Made by a program: the position numbers and the translations under genes. The notes beneath the pieces were generated by a model. That model searched no databases. It was not told where the DNA came from and worked only from the letters and a program-made list of their open reading frames with translations. From JAKEGK01 sp036507695 (GTDB lineage: Bacteria > Pseudomonadota > Gammaproteobacteria > SZUA-152): a stretch of DNA of 9,363 bases. Location: positions 1 through 9,363 of the forward strand of contig DATCIR010000004.1 in the NCBI GenBank assembly GCA_036507695.1, written 5' to 3'. Positions 1 to 5,881 of the stretch are shown one piece after another (the first letter of the stretch is position 1; each line of letters begins with the position of its first letter).

Positions 1-195
1 CTTTTCGAGGACCAGGGTGATAAAGTCGCGTCGCTGGCGTTTATACCGCTGAGTTTTGACAAGAGCGCCGGCCTGCTGGCGATCGGCAGTTTTGATGAAA
101 AACGCTTTCACTCAGGTATCGGAACCTTGTTTCTCAATCAGCTCGGCCAAATCGTCAGCGCCACCATCGCCCGGTTTTTAAAAGTAGAATCCTGA
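1..195 (+). CDS. DUF484 family protein, C-terminal end (partial)
   Basis: The first 64 codons of frame 1 are open and end in TGA at 193-195; the start lies left of the window. The translation contains SLAFIPLSFD, then a GLLAIGSFDEKRFHSGIGT stretch and a helical end with LNQLGQIVSATIARFL. This matches the C-terminal GAF-like part of DUF484 proteins, in which a 'GLLA(L/I)GS-D--RF--G-GT-FL' pattern is usual. The role of DUF484 is not established. In many gammaproteobacteria the gene sits between dapF and xerC, and xerC does follow here after 35 bases, which supports the call. Family assignment rests on recalled motif similarity over a short fragment, so the upstream half cannot be judged. Confidence 0.8.
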   Translation, partial: LFEDQGDKVASLAFIPLSFDKSAGLLAIGSFDEKRFHSGIGTLFLNQLGQIVSATIARFLKVES

Positions 196-230
196 GCCCT
201 ACCACTCTGCACGGTTGTTAACTTACGCCG

Positions 231-1148
231 GTGAAACCAAACCAACAACAATACCTGGAGCAGTTCGTTAATCACCTGAAAAACGAACGGCGCTTGTCTG
301 CGCACACCGTTTCCAACTATTCCAGGGATTTACAACAGTTTATTGTGTATTGTGACGAGAAAGATATTGCGCACTGGCATGAATGTAATGTGTATTTCAT
401 GCGGGCATTTATTGCGTCGATGTATCGCAAGGGGTTAAGCGGCCGCAGCATCCAGCGTCATATCTCGGCCGTGCGCAGTTTTTTTGCGTACCTGGTGCGC
501 GAAGAAATTGTGAAAACCAATCCCGTGGTGGGTTTAACCGCGCCAAAAGCCGAGCGAAAATTGCCGAGCCCCCTGGACGTTGATCAAGTCAGCCGTTTGC
601 TCGACGGCAACGCTATTGACACGCCAGTGCTGATTCGTGATCTTGCCATGCTGGAATTGATGTATTCGTCCGGATTGCGCCTGGCGGAGTTGATTTCTTT
701 GAATATCGACGACCTGGATTTCAACGAGGGTACCGTACCCGTTACGGGAAAAGGCGCCAAAACCAGGGTGCTGCCGGTCGGCAAGTACGCGATTGACCGC
801 GTGCAGCGTTGGTTGTCGGTCAGGGGGTCCATGTGTGCGCCCGCGGAGCGGTCGTTGTTTGTCAGCGGGCGTGGCCGGCGTATTTCCGCGCGCAACGTAC
901 AGGAACGATTCCGGCTTTGGGGTGTGCGGCAGGCGAGTGATAGCCATATCCATCCGCATCGATTGCGTCATTCCTTTGCCAGTCACTTGTTGGAATCCAG
1001 TGGTGACTTACGCGCCGTGCAGGAATTACTCGGCCATTCTGATATCTCGACCACACAGATCTATACGCATCTGGATTTTCAACATTTGGCACAAGTGTAT
1101 GACCGGGCGCATCCGCGAGCGAAAAAGCGCCGCAACGCTGTCAAATAA
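231..1148 (+). CDS. xerC: Site-specific tyrosine recombinase XerC
   Basis: XerC acts with XerD at the chromosomal dif site, under FtsK control, to resolve chromosome dimers at cell division. The 305-residue product has the usual family length. An N-terminal SAM-like core-binding domain (about 5-95) is followed by the catalytic domain (about 112-290). The active-site set is complete: R150 in SSGLRLAEL, K174 in GKGAK, H243 and R246 in HPHRLRHSFASH, H269 in LLGHS and the nucleophile Y278 in TTQIYTHLDF. The C-terminal tail, with QVYDRAHPRAKKR, is typical of XerC rather than XerD. The start is GTG at 231: an in-frame TAA at 219-221 excludes anything further upstream, and no clear Shine-Dalgarno is visible. 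It lies 35 bases after the DUF484 gene and is probably co-transcribed with it. Confidence 0.96.
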   Translation: MKPNQQQYLEQFVNHLKNERRLSAHTVSNYSRDLQQFIVYCDEKDIAHWHECNVYFMRAFIASMYRKGLSGRSIQRHISAVRSFFAYLVREEIVKTNPVVGLTAPKAERKLPSPLDVDQVSRLLDGNAIDTPVLIRDLAMLELMYSSGLRLAELISLNIDDLDFNEGTVPVTGKGAKTRVLPVGKYAIDRVQRWLSVRGSMCAPAERSLFVSGRGRRISARNVQERFRLWGVRQASDSHIHPHRLRHSFASHLLESSGDLRAVQELLGHSDISTTQIYTHLDFQHLAQVYDRAHPRAKKRRNAVK

Positions 1149-1395
1149 CCGGAAGGAAAAGCTTTAATTCGATAGCATCGCCACTATATACAACGAATTG
1201 CACATGCGCGCACAGCGGGCCGGTTTGTGAGGTCTTTATTAACCTGCGGAGCTAATACAAACAAGCTGCCAATGGGTGACAGTGATTCGTGCCAAACACT
1301 CGAGTGACGCTCCGCTAGAATTGCAAACTTTGGGGTAAATGTTCTGCGTCCGGCGGCAAACTGGAGCTGTCTTTCTTGAATTAAGGAGCAAGGAA
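1149..1395. other. xerC-hslV intergenic region
   Basis: These 247 bases hold no convincing gene or terminator. Visible elements are an 8-bp palindrome AAAGCTTT just after xerC and a weak sigma70-like pair, TTTAAT at 1163-1168 and TATATA at 1185-1190 with a 16-base spacer. There is also a perfect 10-bp palindrome CACTCGAGTG at 1297-1306, and the hslV ribosome binding site at the right end. The hslVU promoter presumably lies here. I could not recognise a heat-shock sigma32 promoter with both elements properly placed. Confidence 0.5.
1383..1388 (+). promoter_or_regulatory. Ribosome binding site that fixes the hslV start
   Basis: AAGGAG lies 7 bases before the TTG at 1396. It is the strongest Shine-Dalgarno in the region and supports TTG 1396 over the upstream in-frame ATG at 1339, which has no comparable site. 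Confidence 0.8.
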
Positions 1396-1938
1396 TTGGA
1401 ACAATTTCATGGCACGACGATTGTGTCAGTGCGCCGCGGCAATAAAGTCGTCATTGGCGGCGACGGCCAGGTTACGCTCGGCAATACCATCATGAAAGGC
1501 AATGCGCGCAAAGTGCGGCGCCTGTATCATGGGCAGGTCATCGCCGGTTTCGCCGGCGGGACCGCGGATGCCTTTACCTTGTTCGAACGGTTTGAAGCAA
1601 AACTGGAAAAACACCAGGGCCATTTAACCCGGTCCGCGGTGGAGCTGGCTAAAGACTGGCGCACCGACCGCATGTTGCGCCGGCTGGAAGCATTGCTGGC
1701 GGTAGCTGATAAGACGACATCGCTGATTATTTCCGGCAACGGCGATGTCATTGAACCCGAACAAAACCTGATTGCAATTGGTTCCGGCGGGCCTTTTGCG
1801 CAGGCATCCGCCGTGGCGTTATTGGAAAATACCGATCTGGATGCGCGCGTCATCGTGGAAAAAGCCCTGGAGATCGCGGCCAACATTTGCATTTACACCA
1901 ATGACCACGTAACCATTGAAGAACTCGAAATAGTTTAG
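1396..1938 (+). CDS. hslV: ATP-dependent protease peptidase subunit HslV (ClpQ)
   Basis: HslV is the cytoplasmic proteolytic chamber of the HslVU (ClpQY) protease, an N-terminal-threonine hydrolase of the proteasome beta-subunit type. Starting at TTG 1396 gives 180 residues: M-EQFHG, then TTIVSVRR. After removal of the six-residue leader the new N-terminal Thr would be the nucleophile. Counting from it, D17 (GGDGQ) and K33 (NARKVRR) fall at the expected catalytic-site positions, and the conserved GSGG motif follows near 125. An in-frame ATG at 1339 would add 19 residues that look unlike the family and has no ribosome site, so it was not used. hslU follows 13 bases after the TAG stop, as expected for a two-gene operon. 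Related proteins in other proteobacteria carry a similar short propeptide, whereas E. coli HslV starts Met-Thr-Thr. Confidence 0.95.
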   Translation: MEQFHGTTIVSVRRGNKVVIGGDGQVTLGNTIMKGNARKVRRLYHGQVIAGFAGGTADAFTLFERFEAKLEKHQGHLTRSAVELAKDWRTDRMLRRLEALLAVADKTTSLIISGNGDVIEPEQNLIAIGSGGPFAQASAVALLENTDLDARVIVEKALEIAANICIYTNDHVTIEELEIV

Positions 1939-1951
1939 TAGAGAATACACC

Positions 1952-3292
1952 ATGTCACATATGACCCCTCGGGAAATTGTCCAGGAGCTGGATAAACACA
2001 TTATTGGGCAGTCTGAAGCCAAGCGCGCGGTAGCAATTGCATTGCGTAACCGCTGGCGGCGTTCGCAGGTCAGCGACGATTTGAAAAGTGAAATCACGCC
2101 AAAGAATATTTTAATGATTGGCCCCACCGGCGTGGGCAAGACGGAAATCGCCCGGCGCCTGGCCAAGCTGGCTAATGCGCCGTTTGTGAAGGTCGAAGCC
2201 ACCAAATTCACCGAAGTCGGCTATGTGGGCCGGGATGTGGAATCCATTATTCGCGATCTGGTTGAAATGTCGGTGAAGATGACGCGTGAAACGGAAATGC
2301 GCAAAGTCAGGCATCGCGCGGAAGATGCCGCGGAACAGCGTATTCTGGATATATTGTTGCCGCCGCCGCGTAGTATGGGCTTTGTCAGTTCGGTCAGCGA
2401 TGAACCGGAAGATGAATCCGGCACGCGGCAGAGATTCCGCAAGAAACTGCGCGAAGGGGATCTGGATGATAAGGAGATTGACGTTGATATCAGCGTAAAT
2501 CCTATCGGCGTGGAAATCATGGCGCCGCCGGGTATGGAGGAGATGACCAGCCAGTTACAAGGCATATTTCAAAACCTGGGCGGCAGCCGCACTAAAACCC
2601 GCAAACTCAAGATCAAGGACGCCTACAAATTACTGACCGATGAAGAGGCCGCTAAATTATTAAACGAAGAAGACATAAAGTTACGCGCGGTCGAAAATGT
2701 GGAACAAAACGGTATTGTATTTCTGGACGAGATGGACAAGATCACCCGGCGCGGTGAAACTTCGGGTCCGGATGTATCCCGCGAAGGCGTGCAACGGGAT
2801 TTGCTGCCCCTGGTGGAAGGTTCTACGGTGAGCACCAAATACGGCATGGTTAAGACCGACCATATTTTGTTTATCGCGTCCGGTGCATTTCATTTGTCAA
2901 AACCATCGGATTTGATTCCGGAGTTGCAGGGCCGGCTGCCGATTCGTGTTGAACTCGCCGCGTTGACGGTCGATGATTTTGTACGGATTCTTACGGAGCC
3001 CGATGCATCGCTTACTGACCAGTATATTGCCTTGCTGGCGACGGAAGACGTTCACATTGAATTCAAGCCGGATGGTATTGCGCGCCTCGCGGAAGTCGCC
3101 TGGCAGGTGAATGAACGCACTGAAAATATCGGCGCCCGGCGCTTGCACACCGTCCTGGAGCGGTTATTGGAAGATGTCTCCTTTAAAGCATCGGATATTC
3201 CCGGTCAGAAAATTATTGTTGATGCAAGTTATGTGGATAGTCAGTTGGCCGATCTGGCCTCCAATGAAGATTTGTCGCGTTATATTCTCTGA
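1952..3292 (+). CDS. hslU: ATP-dependent protease ATPase subunit HslU (ClpY)
   Basis: HslU is the AAA+ hexameric unfoldase that feeds substrates into HslV. The 446-residue product is full length. Visible parts in order are an N-terminal MTPREIV--LDKHIIGQ segment, Walker A GPTGVGKT (57-64), the pore loop GYVGRD (90-95) and the intermediate (I) domain, about 110-240, rich in charged residues. Walker B IVFLDEMDKI follows at 255-264, then the arginine-finger region ELQGRLPIRVEL (324-335) and sensor 2 GARRLHT (394-400). The final residues DLSRYIL match the C-terminal tail that docks into HslV. The ATG at 1952 is preceded only by a weak GAGA-type site; a second ATG at 1961 (MTPREIV) is possible. 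Expression is probably coupled to hslV, 13 bases upstream. Confidence 0.97.
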   Translation: MSHMTPREIVQELDKHIIGQSEAKRAVAIALRNRWRRSQVSDDLKSEITPKNILMIGPTGVGKTEIARRLAKLANAPFVKVEATKFTEVGYVGRDVESIIRDLVEMSVKMTRETEMRKVRHRAEDAAEQRILDILLPPPRSMGFVSSVSDEPEDESGTRQRFRKKLREGDLDDKEIDVDISVNPIGVEIMAPPGMEEMTSQLQGIFQNLGGSRTKTRKLKIKDAYKLLTDEEAAKLLNEEDIKLRAVENVEQNGIVFLDEMDKITRRGETSGPDVSREGVQRDLLPLVEGSTVSTKYGMVKTDHILFIASGAFHLSKPSDLIPELQGRLPIRVELAALTVDDFVRILTEPDASLTDQYIALLATEDVHIEFKPDGIARLAEVAWQVNERTENIGARRLHTVLERLLEDVSFKASDIPGQKIIVDASYVDSQLADLASNEDLSRYIL

Positions 3293-3397
3293 TCGGTATG
3301 GAGTTATGACAGAACCAAACATTGACAGCGCTGTGCTTGAAAATACAGGCGTTAAAATTGACATATATGTGCCATATTGACTTAGAAGGGGTGAAAC
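3293..3397. other. hslU-DUF971 intergenic region with ATTGAC repeats
   Basis: This 105-base gap contains ATTGACA at 3321-3327 and 3357-3363 and ATTGACT at 3376-3382. It also holds a 10-bp palindrome ACATATATGT at 3361-3370 and a short open frame of 24 codons (3306-3380). The TTGACA cores resemble sigma70 -35 boxes, but none has a good -10 at a normal distance, so I do not call a promoter. AAGGGG at 3386-3391 is the ribosome site of the next gene. Confidence 0.45.
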
Positions 3398-3766
3398 ATG
3401 GCTGGTAATAAACCGCGTCCTACCGACATCAATTTTCATCAAAAGTCCCGGGTGTTGGAAATCAGTTTTGAAGATGGCAACACGTTCAGCTTGCCCTGTG
3501 AGTATTTGCGTGTCTATTCGCCCTCCGCGGAAGTGCGCGGACATGGTCCGGGGCAGGAAGTCCTGCAGCTCGGAAAAGAAAACGTCAATATTGACAAAAT
3601 TGAACCGGTCGGTAATTACGCGATTCAGTTATATTTTAGTGATGGCCATAATACCGGGATTTATTCCTGGGAAACTTTATATACACTGGGCGCCAACCAG
3701 GATGCGTTATGGCAGGAATACCTGGACCGGTTGAAAAAATCCGGTCACCAGCGAAAAATCACCTGA
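3398..3766 (+). CDS. DUF971 / GBBH-like N-terminal domain protein
   Basis: The 122-residue protein is a stand-alone DUF971 domain, the fold found at the N-terminus of gamma-butyrobetaine hydroxylases. Family hallmarks are the strand pair LEISFEDGNTFSLPCEYLR (about 20-38), SPSAEVRGHGPGQ (41-53), the stretch IDKIEPVGNYAIQLYFSDGH (65-84) and GIYSWETLY (87-95). Only one cysteine (C34) is present, so the multi-Cys zinc site of the eukaryotic hydroxylases is probably absent; there is no oxygenase domain. The biochemical role of stand-alone DUF971 proteins is not established. A good ribosome site (AAGGGG, 6-base spacing) supports ATG 3398. The gene sits between hslU and ubiE, a position common for this family in gammaproteobacteria. 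Confidence 0.9.
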   Translation: MAGNKPRPTDINFHQKSRVLEISFEDGNTFSLPCEYLRVYSPSAEVRGHGPGQEVLQLGKENVNIDKIEPVGNYAIQLYFSDGHNTGIYSWETLYTLGANQDALWQEYLDRLKKSGHQRKIT

Positions 3767-3837
3767 AACGCTGTCGTAAACCGCGCCTGGTTCTGTATTT
3801 TCCCCCGCCTGAATTCTGTGAGTACGTTAGTGTAAAG

Positions 3838-3888
3838 TGTAAGTACTGCCGGGCTGTAAGTGCTACCGGTTTGTAAGTAATATCCGGA
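3838..3888. repeat. Three tandem 17-bp direct repeats upstream of ubiE
   Basis: Units are TGTAAGTACTGCCGGGC (3838-3854), TGTAAGTGCTACCGGTT (3855-3871) and TGTAAGTAATATCCGGA (3872-3888). All share TGTAAGT at exactly 17-base steps and a CCGG near the right end, shifted by one base in the third copy. A degenerate core TGTGAGTAC occurs at 3817-3825, 21 bases before the first unit, and TGTAAAG abuts it at 3831-3837. There are no spacers, so it is not a CRISPR array. The array ends about 40 bases before a -10-like TATACT, which fits a set of activator or repressor sites; the protein is unknown. Confidence 0.75.
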
Positions 3889-3927
3889 TAACCCCCGGTG
3901 ATTTGGTATGGGTATTTGCCGGTTTCT

Positions 3928-3936
3928 TGATATACT
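3928..3936 (+). promoter_or_regulatory. Candidate extended -10 promoter for the ubiE operon
   Basis: TGATATACT fits the extended -10 pattern TGnTATAAT with one mismatch. No good -35 box is found 16-18 bases upstream, consistent with an extended -10 or activator-dependent promoter. Transcription would start near 3943, leaving a leader of about 70 bases before ubiE. This is inference from sequence only. Confidence 0.45.
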
Positions 3937-3944
3937 TGCCAAAA

Positions 3945-3974
3945 TTGACCGTCAGTATTCCGCCAGCACATACT
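3945..3974 (+). promoter_or_regulatory. Alternative sigma70-like promoter before ubiE
   Basis: TTGACC at 3945-3950 matches the -35 consensus at 5 of 6 positions. After an 18-base spacer, CATACT at 3969-3974 matches the -10 consensus at 4 of 6. Transcription would start near 3981, leaving a leader of about 30 bases. It competes with the extended -10 candidate just upstream, and either or both could be used. Confidence 0.4.
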
Positions 3975-4012
3975 TTCTTTTAGGATAAAGTTTGGGTGTA
4001 AAATTCCAGCTT

Positions 4013-4768
4013 ATGCCAGATAAACCACACAACACCACGCATTTCGGCTACCAGCAAATCCCGGAAAATGACAAGGTGCGCAAAGTCGCCGATGTGTTTC
4101 ATTCCGTCGCGGATAAATATGACCTGATGAACGATCTGATGTCGTTCGGCGTGCATCGATTGTGGAAGCAATTCACCATCCAGCTGAGCGGCGTGAAGAC
4201 GGGGCAGCGGGTACTGGATATCGCCGGCGGCACGGGTGATCTGGCGGCGAAATTTTCCAGTATCGTGGGTGACACGGGCGAGGTGGTATTGGCGGATATC
4301 AACGGCTCCATGTTGCAAGTGGGACGGGCGCGTTTGCTGGATCGTGGGATTGCGGGCAATGTCAAATTCGTGCAAGCCGATGCCGAGCGTTTGCCGTTTC
4401 CTGACAATTATTTTGATGTTATCAGCATTGCATTTGGCCTGCGCAATGTAACCCACATCGATCAGGCATTGAAGTCCATGTACCGCACGCTGAAACCGGG
4501 CGGGCAATTGCTGGTGCTGGAATTTTCCAAGGCCGTCGCACCGGCTTTAAGTGCGGTCTATGATGCCTATTCATTTAATATTCTACCCTTGATGGGCAAG
4601 CTGATTGCCAATGACGAGCAAAGCTATCGTTATCTGGCGGAATCCATTCGTATGCATCCGGATCAGGAGACCATGAAGGCAATGATGGCGCAAGCCGGTT
4701 TTGACCGGTGTGAGTATCATAATTTAAGCGGCGGTATCGTCGCATTGCACAGAGGCTATAAATACTAA
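4013..4768 (+). CDS. ubiE: Ubiquinone/menaquinone C-methyltransferase UbiE
   Basis: UbiE is the SAM-dependent C-methyltransferase that methylates the benzoquinol ring in ubiquinone synthesis (and demethylmenaquinol where menaquinone is made). The 251 residues equal the E. coli length. The SAM-binding motif I is LDIAGGTGD (68-76). Family signatures are YDLMNDLMSFGVHRLWK (36-52), LADINGSML (93-101), PFPDNYFDVISIAFGLRN (128-145) and the C-terminal LKPGG..LVLEFSK block (160-173). ATG 4013 gives MPDKPHNTTHFG, the same length and layout as the E. coli start MVDKSQETTHFG. However, an in-frame TTG at 3992 has a better-spaced AGGA upstream (3982-3985) and would add seven residues. The ATG was chosen on family alignment. 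It is the first gene of the ubiquinone cluster here. Confidence 0.97.
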   Translation: MPDKPHNTTHFGYQQIPENDKVRKVADVFHSVADKYDLMNDLMSFGVHRLWKQFTIQLSGVKTGQRVLDIAGGTGDLAAKFSSIVGDTGEVVLADINGSMLQVGRARLLDRGIAGNVKFVQADAERLPFPDNYFDVISIAFGLRNVTHIDQALKSMYRTLKPGGQLLVLEFSKAVAPALSAVYDAYSFNILPLMGKLIANDEQSYRYLAESIRMHPDQETMKAMMAQAGFDRCEYHNLSGGIVALHRGYKY

Positions 4769-4787
4769 AGACTGGAGTGATGCAAAG

Positions 4788-5240
4788 ATGACGTATGCGG
4801 GTTTTTGGCGGCGATTGGGCGCATCACTAATTGATAGCGTAATTTATTCGGTATTGATTTTTCTGCTGCTCGGGCCCGCGTATGCCAGTCCAAACTTGCA
4901 ATCGACTGAAGGGGTAATCAGCGTCATTATTTTTTTTGGTGTCACCGTGGCGTTGTGGGTCAGATACCAAGGTACGCCGGGTAAGCTTCTGCTGGGGTGT
5001 CAGGTGGTTGATGCGGATACCGCGGAACCCATTGGTTATAAACAGGCATTGATTCGTTATCTCGGGTACTTTGTCTCCTTACTACCGCTGTTTGCCGGAT
5101 TTTTGTGGATTGCCTGGGATAAACGCAAGCAGGGGTTTCACGACAAAATGGCCAATACCGTTGTGGTTTATAATTGTACGGTTGATATATTCGATGAATC
5201 TCAAAAGACCCTGGATCAACTGATAAGCGAATTGCGGTGA
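4788..5240 (+). CDS. RDD family integral membrane protein
   Basis: The 150-residue protein shows the RDD-family pattern: an N-terminal YAGFWRRLGASLIDS segment (3-17) with the conserved Arg and Asp, a hydrophobic segment at about 18-33 and another at 43-58. GTPGKLLLG-QVVD (62-75) follows, then a longer hydrophobic stretch with a possible hairpin at 88-110, and the typical ending WDKRKQGFHDKMANTVVV (110-127). A short hydrophilic tail of about 20 residues follows. RDD proteins are poorly understood; some have been proposed to act in ion transport, which cannot be judged here. GGAG at 4774-4777 lies 10 bases before the ATG. The stop overlaps the ubiJ start by four bases (GTGA), so its synthesis is likely coupled to the ubiquinone factors. 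That position hints at, but does not prove, a membrane role connected with quinones. Confidence 0.88.
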   Translation: MTYAGFWRRLGASLIDSVIYSVLIFLLLGPAYASPNLQSTEGVISVIIFFGVTVALWVRYQGTPGKLLLGCQVVDADTAEPIGYKQALIRYLGYFVSLLPLFAGFLWIAWDKRKQGFHDKMANTVVVYNCTVDIFDESQKTLDQLISELR

Positions 5241-5881
5241 ACAAATTACCGAACACCATAACCGCTTTAATAGAGATCGCGCTGAATCGATATCTTAATC
5301 TGGATCCTGACGCCAAGCGTGCAATGCCTGCAATGGCAGGTAAGGTGATTCGGATAACCGTTCGTGAGCTGGATCTTCCCATGTTTATGCAAGTGACCGG
5401 CAACCGCATCGAGGTGTTGTCTAGTTATGATGGCGAAATCCTTAGCGAGATGCGCGCCCCCATTATTGCGCTGGTGAAATTGGGGCTGTCAAACGACGCC
5501 ACTGCCCTGGGCGAGGCTATCGATATGTCCGGGGATTTGGAAGTGGGGCGGCAATTCAGGGACTTGCTGGCCAAAGTCGCTATCGACTGGGAGGACGTTC
5601 TTTCCCGGTACACCGGCGATATCATTGCGCACACGATTGGCAACAGTGTGCGCTTGCTAAACAACTGGGCGAAAAACACCGCTGAAACACTGCGCCGGGA
5701 TGTGGGCGAATATTTGCAGGAGGAAAGCCGCCATCTGCCAGCGCAAGATGAAGTCAAGCAGTTTGTAACGCAGGTTGATGATGTTCGGCTGGCGGTGGAT
5801 CGTGCCGAGGCCCGTATCAGGCAAATAGAGAATCATTATCACCAAACACGTGCTGACGCAGGCGAGGCGTTGGATCAGTGA
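5237..5881 (+). CDS. ubiJ: Ubiquinone biosynthesis accessory factor UbiJ (SCP2 domain)
   Basis: UbiJ is a lipid-binding accessory protein of the cytosolic Ubi metabolon, thought to hold the hydrophobic prenylated intermediates while the ring is modified. The 214-residue product has an N-terminal helix (ITALIEIALNRYLNLDP), an SCP2-type sterol-carrier fold at about 30-112 with IDMSGDLEVGRQFRDLL (95-111), and a charged, helix-prone C-terminus (about 150-205) that probably forms a coiled coil. E. coli UbiJ is about 201 residues, so the length fits. Position directly before ubiB, with ubiE just upstream, is the classical ubiE-ubiJ-ubiB arrangement. The GTG start at 5237 overlaps the RDD stop, has no clear ribosome site of its own and is probably translated by coupling. 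Confidence 0.92.
   Translation: MNKLPNTITALIEIALNRYLNLDPDAKRAMPAMAGKVIRITVRELDLPMFMQVTGNRIEVLSSYDGEILSEMRAPIIALVKLGLSNDATALGEAIDMSGDLEVGRQFRDLLAKVAIDWEDVLSRYTGDIIAHTIGNSVRLLNNWAKNTAETLRRDVGEYLQEESRHLPAQDEVKQFVTQVDDVRLAVDRAEARIRQIENHYHQTRADAGEALDQ

Larger units (their letters stand above)
3767..4012. other. DUF971-ubiE intergenic region, putative regulatory region
   Basis: This gap of about 246 bases contains no convincing gene. It carries, from left to right, a degenerate repeat copy, three tandem 17-bp direct repeats, an extended -10 promoter candidate and a second sigma70-like candidate. A Shine-Dalgarno-like AGGA follows at 3982-3985. It probably separates the hslVU transcript from the ubiquinone operon, although no intrinsic terminator hairpin was found after the DUF971 gene. 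Confidence 0.6.

Noticed and set aside
1375..1380. CTTGAA as a sigma32 heat-shock -35 box for hslVU
   Set aside because: It is immediately followed by the ribosome site and the start codon at 1396, leaving no room for a -10 box and a leader.
1339..1395. An upstream ATG start for hslV
   Set aside because: The added 19 residues do not resemble HslV, no ribosome site precedes the ATG, and TTG 1396 has AAGGAG at the right distance.
3838..3888. The 17-bp repeats as a CRISPR array or transposon end
   Set aside because: The units are directly adjacent with no spacers and are too short for CRISPR. No cas genes, transposase or matching inverted copy is present.
5700..5881. A non-coding RNA overlapping the 3' end of ubiJ, as reported for E. 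coli
   Set aside because: Nothing in the sequence by eye shows conserved RNA structure or a separate promoter here; the coding frame alone explains the segment.
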